From: Paraphysomonas bandaiensis
Lineage: Eukaryota; Chrysophyceae
Reading direction: 5' to 3'
Assembly: GCA_965644295.1 (NCBI GenBank)
Contig: CBFFRP010000426.1
Coordinates: 425,451-489,450, forward strand
DNA length: 64,000 nucleotides
Positions 32,074-42,101 of the stretch are shown in pieces. A program made the position numbers and the translations under genes. The notes below the pieces were generated by a model. The model did not search any database. It was not told the origin of the DNA and saw nothing but the letters and a program-made list of their open reading frames with translations. How positions within the stretch are numbered: position 1 is the stretch's first letter; every line of letters starts with the position of its first letter.

Positions 32074-33242
32074 ATGCCAGAACTCCCTGAAGTAGAAGCA
32101 ACAAGACATGCTATAGAACACACTTGTGTAGGTAGCACAGTCGAACATATTCAATTCTATGGATCACATCATGAGATTCTAGATAGTAAAGTCATACAAT
32201 CAACTCCATTACAATTCAATCAACTATTAATAGGTAACATACTACAATCTATACATAGAAAAGGAAAATATTTATGGTTTATAATGAAAAATCAAAAATA
32301 TAATACAGTATTATTTCATTTTGGTATGACTGGTGCGTTAATACTCAGACATACAGCAATCCCACAATATAAATCATTTAAAGTAAATGAAGGATGGCCA
32401 CCAAAATTTACAAAATTAGAATTAAAATTTTCTAATGGTGAATTTTTAGCATATTGTGATCCACGTCGATTTGGTCGTATTAAAATTGTTTCAAGTCCGC
32501 TGTCTTGTCCCCCATTGTCAGACCTTGCACGAGATCCTTTACATGACGGTGTCACAGAAGAGTACCTTCAATCTGTTCTTCATAAATTCCGTGCACCGAT
32601 TAAATCAATATTATTAGACCAGTCGAAAGTTTGCTGTGGTATCGGAAATTGGGTTGCCGACGAGGTTCTCTATCAGTCAGCTATCCATCCTGCAACTCCT
32701 GCTTGTGATTTAGACTCTGCAATGTGTGAATCCCTATCCCGCTCGATTAATGATGTCGTTAGCACTGCAGTTAGTGTTCAGGCAAATTCCGCTCGTTTTC
32801 CAGCAACTTGGCTATTTCATAATAGATGGGGCAAAGGGAAAAAAGAAAAAGCAGTTGTCCAGACTGAGACAGGTAACTGCATCAACAGACTCTTTCTCGC
32901 AGCACCTAATGGATTTGCGGGGAATAGGTAAAGCGCATGCTATCTCATTTATTACTGTTGGAGGAAGAACTACCGCTATTGTACCGGCTGTACAGCATCT
33001 GAAACAGAAGCGTTCTTCAGGTACATTTATTACGAAATAACTATCGTGACGTTCCTTTTGCAGGGCCGCTGGAACGACAACCTAAGAATACGACGCATGT
33101 GACTCTGAATAATGAATCTCTTGAAACCAAAAAAAAACGAAAGTTATCTAGTATGGAGCATGATACTGAAGTTGACAACGACATCGTTGACATGAAAAGC
33201 ACCAGGCGTAGGTCAGGAAGACTTGCTCTAACGCCAAAGTAA
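32074..33242 (+). CDS. Formamidopyrimidine-DNA glycosylase (Fpg/MutM type), base excision repair
   Basis: Three exons: 32,074-32,872, 32,928-33,020 and 33,064-33,242, giving 356 aa. It starts MPELPEVEATRHAIE: after Met removal, Pro1 is the catalytic nucleophile and Glu2 the acid, exactly as in Fpg. HRKGKYLWF supplies the conserved Lys in the beta-strand loop, and FGMTGALIL, DPRRFGRIKI and KVCCGIGNWVADEVLY (helix-two-turn-helix) follow. Splicing yields FHNRWGKGKKEK...GKAHAISFITVGGRTTAIVPAVQ. The zinc finger Cys are absent and a zincless-finger arrangement like that of plant and fungal Fpg is present. The C-terminal tail (KKKRKLSS, STRRRSGRLA) is basic and probably nuclear. The enzyme removes oxidised purines and nicks abasic sites. 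Confidence 0.93.
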
Positions 33243-34094
33243 ATATTTAGCTAAAATTGAAACACTCCTGCATAGTGTTAGTTATCTTAGTTCATACGTG
33301 TAATGTATATCCTTTACTCTGCTGTAATTTTGATGCACAGAGTCGTTCGGTAATGTTGTTTTAACCTCGTCTTGAAAATCCTCCTATACCATTTTTCAGT
33401 TGTATTCACTCTCTACATTAGCCACACAAGACACTAGTAGATTGTTTATAGAAGATATCAGCGAGCATAATAGAAAAGGAAATGAGACTATAGTATGGGC
33501 AGTATGAAAAAGTATAAAAGGTCGACCTAGTCTTAGGTTGTCAGCTTTGTATGTAACATGTCGCTAGTACATCAGGTATATGTGTCTGTTGAGCGAGTTA
33601 TGAATTTATTAAGTTCTGCTGTTGACTTCACGTTTAGACACTATCTTATGATGATTTGTCTAACAAGAAATACAACCACAGTTACATCTATGGAAGGCTG
33701 CTAGATATAGGAACAGTGCTGATAAAATATTGCACAAGAATACTGTTACTTTAATACATTTCAACCCCGTAATACTGTTGATTCACAGTACTTTCAAATA
33801 CACATGGATACAATCAGTATACAGCTATATTGTAATCGACTACCCTTATCCATTACAATTGTATATACAATTATCCACAATTCACATTCTAACATGCAAC
33901 ATGCCTACACCTAAAGAAAATATCACATTTATCACGAATCACGCAGTCATTCACGCTCGTGTACAATCAAGCTACTGTCAAATACACTGCATAATCAAAA
34001 CAGCATTGACCTATAGTGAATACGCGAATGTTCAGAACAAGTAACAATTACCCCAGCTGAGACCAAGTCGACAGTTGATTCATACGATTCAACA
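33243..34094. other. Intergenic between convergent Fpg and TERT genes
   Basis: About 850 bp separating two convergent 3' ends. AT-rich; the 104-codon open frame at 33,730-34,044 has no domain signal. No RNA gene recognised. Confidence 0.5.
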
Positions 34095-37000
34095 TCATAG
34101 TTTGGATATGCTACATTTCATTTCATCCACGGCGCTTGTGGGTAGATTACTGCGTACGCTGTCCAGGTGACGAAGTAAACGGTCAAGCACTCTCGCATAC
34201 AGTTCCCTCCTCTTCGATAATGTATCGAAAAATGCTTGGTAGCCCAACCACAGTGCCTGTTAAATTCAATCTTATTGTTTCACATTCTCGCGAGTTGAAA
34301 CATTACCTCGCTCTTCGAGACCACACACTGTCCACTAGTGGTCGGAAGACATAGATTGGTTGAGTGTTTGGTTTTATATTCATGGTACGTAGAATTCAGT
34401 CTGAGTGTGCGGTTCCTGTGACGAAAGCTTCGGCGACGCACAAGATTTGCACCGTAAATTACTACTTCTAGAATACATCGCACAATAAACTCCGGATTTC
34501 GAGCTACAGAAATGGAACAGAATTTATTTTTCCCCCTACGTAAAACAACTGTGTTCAGATTAGGGTAGCATAACTGCGGATAGCTACCTTATGTAACATT
34601 CTGCCCTCTTCGCTGTCATTGAAAATAATTGATACAAAGACAACACAACCGTTTCTCTGGAATTCATAAATGCGTCCTAATATAAACCCATTAATAGCTA
34701 TAAAATTGCGAGTTTATTTTACTTACTAAAATAACCGGTTGTAATTTAGGTCTCAAAAAACTCTTCATAACTTTCCTGAGAGCAACACCTTGCTAATGAA
34801 TATTCGATTAGAGAATTCAAACCTCTACATGTATTCCTTCACACCTGGGTGCATTCCCGATTCATTGTGTGTTCCAGTGGTCTATTTTGTATTTTGGAAA
34901 AGGATGGGGATAGCTAAATAATGTAACCAAGGTGTTCGCAATCAAGCACGTGCATACCTCAAGTGTTTTGGTATTGACATCATACCCGCACCACAGCATG
35001 CTGTCGGAATCAGCTCTACTCAGTACAACTCGCTCTCCATGTCCTTCTATGCTGACATCGAAGTTGACTCTGCATAAGGCACGTGACGAAATAACATTAG
35101 ATCGTTGTACACGCTGGACCTTGTTTTACTCATATTAACGCCACCTCCATATGACCCAAGGCAGGAGTATATCCGTTGTAGAAAATAAGTTATACACCGT
35201 CTACAGAGCAGCTTACGGTCAACAATGTACTGCATATCAATCGTACCTTTTCAGTGATACCATGATGTAGTCATCAACCACTCGAACGATGACGCTGCTT
35301 CCGTCCGCAAGCCCCAACATTCTAGCGTCATTTTCTGAACCGAATACGTCACACTCAGCCCTGCCATAGTATATGTTGCAGAGTAGTGGGGACAGCACTG
35401 AACCCTGGGGAATTCCTTGAACCTATTCCATATGGTCAACAGGAGACACTATGATGATATATATGAACCTGGTTATACAAAATATCTTCGCCGGTATCAG
35501 ATGTCATTCTCACGACATGAGAAAACAAGTGCTGACGCAGCACTCGCAATAGCTCTTCACGAGTAAGTTTCGAATATACTACTCCTGTAAAACAATTAAC
35601 GACCTTTCATTTTCACGTCATGAAAGTGGCTGCACTCACCATCTGTGACGACCGCATCTTGATAGTGCTGAGACAACTCTTCAGATGCCTCTACAGATAT
35701 GCGCTTAATATGAATACTGTAAACACTGTAAATAAGACCTTGAAATGATAAAATGTCATCTCCTTCTGTCACATGTCTAATACTCCGCGCGACAAACCTC
35801 TCAGCACTTGTAATGTGATGAGTGACGGTGTATTTGTGTATAAGGCATGATTTCTCATCAGACTCCAAATCCATAGTTGCCGAATCAGTACACGATGTAC
35901 CTCTGCCACAGTTTTTCCCGCTTACAAGTTCAACTACAATATCATATAGCTGAGCCGTGTCCACTGAATCGAAGCACTTCTCTAAATCCAATATAGCAAC
36001 ATAATACCCACGATTCGTCTGAGCAATGAAAAATAAATATCGAGTCAGTGAACGTGTATATATTTACCATGTCTACGTCAAGTCGTGATACTCTTGCTTT
36101 ATAATCTTTGAGTACACGACTTGCATCATCCACGCCATCCACGCCAAACCCACTACAAGATGGATTCTGTCTGCAGATATGCCGTAGTACATACATACAA
36201 TTGTAGAGTGCAGAATTGGTTAGCGTTCCTGGTATATTAGCCCTGTTGCAGTGACCGGCCGCCCTCAATTTCTTGCTCATATTTGTTATAGCCCTCATAG
36301 ATGTTTTTTTTGGTACAAATCTGACTCCTGGGAAAGCAAGCAGGTCTGAATCTGGCCGATTAGACGAGTGAGCGGGAACCGATGTCTGTATAAATTCAGC
36401 TCAATATGGTTTAAAATATAAAGCATACCTTAACAAAATTCTTAACCATCTGATCCTCTCCAATCTTCTTCAATCTCATCCAATCCTTTTTTTTATAATA
36501 AAGGGTCTCTGAACCAGTACCCTCACCTTCGGTTACATAGAAAGCGCCTCCAACAAGTGGTACGATAACTTCACTAAAGATCCAATAGACAAACCACTTC
36601 AACTTATCATCAATTTCTTTTGATCGACGTGGCTGGTGCGGCTGGGGAAAGCTGTCAACCTCATTGAGTGTCGGGTCACTTCTACTTGCATCTAAGCCGT
36701 AACACACCCGCTTCGCGTCAACATGTATATCTACAGGTTTTGAATTTCTTAAAATAGCGGACGTCAGGTCACTCTCCGCCTTTGTTCGTGTAGGACGAAG
36801 CCATTTCATTGCTTTTACGTGATACCTGGATACCAGTTGAACAAGTGACATGGTCTCCGACCGTCCTAAACAAATGAACGCATCGATGCTAGACATAAAC
36901 ACGTTTTGATTATGTCGGGTTCCCCATACAGACTTCATTGGAAATATTCTGCGGCATACAGATTTTACGAATGCACTCACACTAGCCGTGGGACAAGCAA

Positions 37001-38963
37001 TCGCGTGAAAACTTCCATCCGCAGGAGTTTTCGGCTCTAGTCGTTGCTTTCTAGCGGAGCATGAAGCTATGCTTACAGGTCCCGCTCGCCCCGTTGGTTC
37101 AGACAACTACAATCACAATATATCTTACAGGATGATAACAAAAGAATCTGGTGCGGACCTCAGTAAGATGAGTTCTCATTTTGAGATGGTGGGCCCACCC
37201 ACAATTCTCATCATACTCCGCCTCGTTGCTCAGCGCCACGGTTTGTTCAGCGACTCCAGCTAACCCACTTGCTTCAACGTTTTCGTCTTGAGAAATGCAC
37301 CCTTCAGATGCCAAAGTAGAGTCCAAGATTCCGTTATACAGAGAGCGCTGCAGAATTCGTTCACCCACTGTGACATTGCCCGCGTTGTTGCCACGCTGAG
37401 GGGATGACGTGGGCGATCCTGACGCAACACAACCTGCAAACCCCATTAGAATCAATATTATCAAGAATATCATATCGCATACCGGCTCGCTTTCTCCAAT
37501 GAGAAGGTTGATAACGATTTTTTCCGCCTCTACAGCCGCGACGAACCTTTTTATAATTTATCTTAGACTCTTCGCCAGTGCCTGCATGATACTTCGTTAA
37601 AACGAGCCTCATAGTCTCAGTCTCCATATTTCTACCAGTCTCAGTGTTTTTTTTGAGTACGTGAGGATCACAATGCGCACGAAATGCCCTCCAAATATCA
37701 CACTTTCTATGCCCTTCGATTATACTTTCACAAAGAGTGCTGAGGATTTCCATTTGAGACGAGATATGTACATAATTCTTGCCGAAAATATGTATCGCCA
37801 AGGTATGGCTTGTGGTACTTGTCTGCATTACGTATGCGCCATTAGTAATTAATACACAATACTTTGTAGCCTACCTTATTCAATATATGTGACCGGGGAA
37901 GACATGGGGTAGTGTTTTTGTCGTTGTAAAATATTCGATATCGGGGTAGCACAAGAGGGCAACGACCGCGTTCTAAAGGATACGATGAAATCCAATCACA
38001 GAGATTAGCGCCATAATGGAATTCATGATAGTTATGAAAGAGGTTATAATTCCCAGATTTAAGAATAGTGCTACAATAAATGCTACCATGTACCTATCGT
38101 AGTTGCCACTTCTGAAGATGGGTACGTGAATGGTTTCACTTTGTCACTGGAGTTGAATATAATGCTGGCAACAGGTGGGCCTGCTATCTACACACAATAA
38201 CATCTGTCACAGATGATACTGGAGTTTATAGCAAACAGCTCTGCTGAATTGCACTATGATGCAATGAAAAGTACCTGTAAGTATGTCCCATTACTGGACG
38301 GCCTTAATACAGGCCGAGATAGTATGTGCTGCACTATTTCTTCTCCTGTGAGGAAATAAAAGTTGAGCTAGGAATATACAGGACACGGAATGACATACCA
38401 ATTCTCGCCACAAGTGTATCCCATAGCGGATTTATGAAGTACGAATGTAGAGTGTTGACAAAGAAGCACTCAATTCCAACGTTATTCTTAATCTCCAGCT
38501 CGCTATCCCAGCGCTACACTATATATGACTAATAAGTAACATAACAAGAGAAGTGGACCTTGCATCTATAGCCTAGAGATAATATATTCTGCTGTCTCCA
38601 ATTCGTGAACGTCCCATTCTTAACCTCCTGAGTTATAAGTCGATTCATCACATCTCTGATGCTCGAACCATGTGCCACAACACTTAATTGACCGGCTGGA
38701 GGGTGATTCTCCGGTATGATATAATACTCCGTGCATATCTACAGGACATTACTTCCAAACCACAGCTTATCATAATAAATACCTGTTTAAAAGCCAATGT
38801 ATCTGTTTCTTTTATTATTTCTGTGGGTTCAGATGCGATTCTATAAATACATTCATATCTTTATATAGAAGTCATGTATAACTTACAATGTACAGTAATC
38901 TATTAGTGATAATGTAGTAGGAAATGATTTTAATTCAAGAACTCTTTTTCTTTTATGTGACAT
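34095..38963 (-). CDS. TERT: Telomerase reverse transcriptase, 21 exons
   Basis: Reconstructed by splicing on the minus strand: 38,963-38,887; 38,840-38,783; 38,738-38,559; 38,513-38,399; 38,345-38,275; 38,187-38,126; 38,070-37,875; 37,822-37,483; 37,433-37,159; 37,106-36,429; 36,385-36,068; 36,018-35,640; 35,584-35,469; 35,422-35,247; 35,200-35,120; 35,069-34,958; 34,913-34,845; 34,792-34,727; 34,676-34,588; 34,535-34,307; 34,256-34,095. Total 3,849 nt, 1,282 aa, every phase matching. Motifs in order: TEN (NILSLGY, ~96-102), CP (RYRIFYND, ~231), QFP (VWGTRHNQ, ~518), T (GGAFYVTE..LYYKKKDW, ~645), 1 (VRFVPKK, 705), 2 (MRAITNMS, 714), A (ILDLEKCFDSVD, catalytic Asp801), B' (QGIPQGSVLSPLLC, 957), C (RVVDDY, Asp1005/1006), D (GGGVNMSKT) and E (WCGYDVNTKTLE, 1067), then a C-terminal extension (ALWLGYQAFF). 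It adds telomeric repeats using the telomerase RNA template. Weakest points: the exon 6 and exon 17 borders. Confidence 0.93.
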
Positions 38964-39364
38964 TATAGAGTTTTGTAATATGTAAGTGTGATGACTGTAT
39001 CTATCATTCATGTACAATCAACAAGCTACTTTAATGACAACTTACGGGATATTTTAGTCATAAAATATAAAAATAATACAGATATTATGATATTATATAT
39101 AACTTTTATATGTATTTTTATATAATATTTCTGAATTTGCTAAAATATATATTATAATTGCGGTAAATAATTCATTAATATGTATAGTTGATTTTCCTTG
39201 TAAATTTATAAATCCCATGTTTCTAAGAACTGGAAAACGAAAAATCCATTAAATTATGAAATTTCCTAGTTTTTTATTCCAATCTCATATAACATACGGC
39301 ACAGCAGTACATACAGAGACATCATTGAGCACTATATGATGCATATATCTATCAAACTTGTTAC
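38964..39364. promoter_or_regulatory. AT-rich divergent promoter region between TERT and the methyltransferase
   Basis: 400 bp between two divergent start codons, dominated by A/T with TATATAA-type stretches (39,060-39,180). Presumed bidirectional promoter; no named element. Confidence 0.45.
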
Positions 39365-40333
39365 ATGAAGTGGAGCGTGGCCTTCAAGGCACTATTACCC
39401 GTATTGGTTATTACTTTTTCTGCAGTACTCTCTTTGGGATCAACTCAGATAGATGATGCAAGCAGTGTCGTGTGGTGTGAGCAGTCTGAGCATCCAATCT
39501 ATAATCTTAATGATGGAGTACACTGTGAGAAACCTGCTGAGTTGATAGTATTTCCCATATCATATACTGAATTTGAGACTTCTATATGTAGAGTGATGTC
39601 TAAACATTCACAACTTGTTCGTTTTCAGCATTTTAATCGTTTTAGTTACTCTAAGCGTCAAGCAGCTAATAATGCATATGCACTGTGGAAGTGGGCCATT
39701 ATTAATTTGCATCCAGATCCAGAGAGGTGTCTCTCTCTTTATTTGTGTTTTTATGTCTTTACATTTATGTGTATTAGTTTGTGGCTTGAGTTCGGCGTGG
39801 CTGGTGGATTTTCCGTCAATGTCACATCTATCTTAAAGTCGAGAGTTAGTTCAAAGCCGGTGTATGGGTTCGATTGGTTCCAAGGTTTACCGGATACGTG
39901 GAGTGACTTGGATTTTAATAGTGTTGGTCTCTTTAGTCAGCACTCAGAAATTCCGCGCACACGACCTGGCGTCAAACTGGTTGTTGGCTTGTTCAACCAG
40001 ACATTAGTCAAATTCCTTTCGTCACATCGTGATGAAGCTATTTCTATAGTTAATTTTGATGCAGATATATACAGTGCTACTGCTTACGTCTTAGAGAAGC
40101 TTCTACCCCATCTTCGGAGAGGAAGCATTTTACACTTTCATGAAATGATTCGATACGAGAGTCAGGCGCAGCCATGTCGAGGTAGCGACGAGATGCGTGC
40201 ACTGTACGATGTAATGAAATCGTTACACCTTGGACCGAGATTTTCTCAATATTTGGATAGAGGAGGACTAAAACTGAAGCTCTTACCATATAAATCTCAC
40301 TTTTTTCATCCTTTAGTGTTTGTTGTTGTATAG
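39365..40333 (+). CDS. Secretory-pathway class I methyltransferase-like protein
   Basis: The frame is open throughout (322 codons), but a 51-nt in-frame GT-AG intron at 39,727-39,777 is likely: it removes the segment RCLSLYLCFYVFTFMCI and joins PDPE to SLWLEFGVAGGFS, giving 305 aa. MKWSVAFKALLPVLVITFSA is a signal peptide or anchor. The core matches TylF/macrocin-O-methyltransferase-like Rossmann proteins: LEFGVAGGFSVN (SAM loop), VYGFDWFQGLPDTW, then SIVNFDADIYSATAYVLEKL and GSILHFHEM, a metal-site-like Asp pattern. This suggests a lumenal or secreted methyltransferase; the substrate (often a glycoside or small molecule) is unknown. Confidence 0.72.
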   Translation: MKWSVAFKALLPVLVITFSAVLSLGSTQIDDASSVVWCEQSEHPIYNLNDGVHCEKPAELIVFPISYTEFETSICRVMSKHSQLVRFQHFNRFSYSKRQAANNAYALWKWAIINLHPDPERCLSLYLCFYVFTFMCISLWLEFGVAGGFSVNVTSILKSRVSSKPVYGFDWFQGLPDTWSDLDFNSVGLFSQHSEIPRTRPGVKLVVGLFNQTLVKFLSSHRDEAISIVNFDADIYSATAYVLEKLLPHLRRGSILHFHEMIRYESQAQPCRGSDEMRALYDVMKSLHLGPRFSQYLDRGGLKLKLLPYKSHFFHPLVFVVV

Positions 40334-40554
40334 TTTGGGATGGACATAGGACATGTATTTTAATACTCTAATAATTGAATCATCCATATTTGTTAGTCTA
40401 GTAATGATTGGCATATTAATAAATCTATAGCTCTCAATAGCCACATCACTAACTATGTAAAGACCAACACAAGGATTACTTTGGAATAGTGGGAAGTTTT
40501 CGTGTTAACTATTAACTATAATACGTATTTGTGTATTTGTAGCTTGTTGATGTT

Positions 40555-40725
40555 GTCGTCAGCTATCCTGTATTCTGTGTAGCAATGAATGTAGAATCTA
40601 CACAACTACAACAACATGAATAACATATGTAAAGAAGCGAAAAATATAGTAGTTGATAAAGATATGACTTGTATTGGAGTTGGTGAATCATGTGTTGCCA
40701 CAATTATAATTTAGCAAAATAACCA
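40555..40725 (+). repeat. Solo-LTR-like relic related to the copia LTR at 3,984-4,221
   Basis: Shared words in the same order: TATCCTGTATTCTRTGTARC, AATGAA, AAGAA, GAAAATATAGTAG, TTGGTGAAT. It is diverged by substitutions and small gaps, with no pol sequence next to it. Confidence 0.6.
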
Positions 40726-41232
40726 CGACCCCCTGTGTCTTACTGAACCCAAGTTAACATCACCCAAGTTAGTATTAAGAGATAGGAATATAGTATAATT
40801 AATAGAGGAGGTATTTCCAGTGATGCGCCATATCTCACTGTGGTGCTGCCATGAACAATGTGCATTGACAAATGCAGAACACACATAACAGAATTATTTT
40901 TCTAGTTATGCTCAATGAAATGTATCTAGAGCATATATAAACAACAACATTTTCTTCATCAACCGATATCAAGTACCCACATATTCTGTCGCAGAATAAA
41001 ACCGAGGTCTTATATAAGGTGCACATCAAGAGTTTTAGGGATAGATGCTACAATAATAGAAAAAATATGTACTGAGTCAAACAGACCGTGATACACACTA
41101 CACACAAGGTAAACATCGAGCAAATAGACTATTGTTACATCTTCTAGAGGGCATCAATATGTAGTACTTCACACTGTAGTAATGACCCAGACCAAAACTC
41201 GCTCAGTACAATATCAGCCATCACAGATAGTA

Positions 41233-41296
41233 CTGCTGAATTGCACCGTGATGCCATGAAAAGTAGCTGTAAGTATGTCCCATTACTGGACGGCCT
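41233..41296 (-). pseudogene. Fragment duplicated from the TERT exon 5/intron 5 region
   Basis: 64 bp matching 38,241-38,304 with only about four differences, in the same orientation. The source spans the end of TERT exon 5 and the start of intron 5. It could be a segmental duplicate or a short dispersed repeat that landed in TERT. Confidence 0.7.
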
Positions 41297-42101
41297 CATA
41301 GAATCCCACTGTTTCGGTCTCCTTTGCCAGAATTGAATAATTTATCGTCCCTTATCATAGACTGATATTTACTGGATCAAGTTGATGTTTAAATCGAAGC
41401 GTTTGGTAAGATTTGCAGTGTGGAAATTGCATCCATTTAAATCCATTTATTCCTGTATAGAGACAAATTTTTGGACTTTAACTTGAAATATTCATTATTA
41501 TATGGTAATACATCAATTTTAAACATTGATCTCTGAATTATGAGATATGTTAGGGGAATTAATATCATTTAAAGTATATGGATATAAACCCCTCATTGCA
41601 TGTATTGGAGGAGGACAACAGGAAACTGTTGAGTTGTCCATTGTACGGTATACGTACACAATACATGCGGTAAAGTATGTTGGAATTGGTCAAAATCATA
41701 ATTATCGGGGGTTTTATATCATAAAATACCTAAATAACAGGAATATTATGTTCACACTATTAAAAATCTATAAAATGTGTGTGTAGACTTTATTCGTATA
41801 CAATAACGACTTGAAAACCACATACAGCGGAGCATACACCGCATACAGTAGCATACACAGCACTCCTACAAGTACTCTGTACCCATAAACCACATAGCAT
41901 ACAGCAGTACATGACATAGAGCATAGAGCATAGAGAGGAACCACATACATACATATTCAATCCTTCCATCCAATAAATTAATTAAATAAAGAGATATCGA
42001 TAAATGTGGATTATGATCAGATTGATTTATATTAATGAAGTTGTTTTAATATGATTACTGTGTATTGAGTACTGTGAGTGTCTGTATTACCATAAACAAA
42101 C

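Larger units (their letters stand above)
40336..42101. other. Intergenic with LTR and TERT fragments
   Basis: No gene supported. It contains a diverged copia-LTR-like stretch (40,555-40,725) and a 64-bp copy of TERT sequence (41,233-41,296). The 79-codon frame at 41,547-41,786 is a doubtful ORF. Confidence 0.55.

Noticed and set aside
31789-32138. Minus-strand 118- and 81-codon frames upstream of Fpg
   Set aside because: Low-complexity Tyr/Thr/His-rich translation of TATG/TACA repeats.
35596-35991. Motif-A reading frame as a retrotransposon RT or group II intron protein
   Set aside because: Neighbouring spliced exons supply TERT-specific T, CP, QFP and TEN motifs plus the WCG motif E, which retroelements lack.
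41547-41786. 79-codon small protein
   Set aside because: No domain, no conserved context, AT-rich surroundings; indistinguishable from chance.
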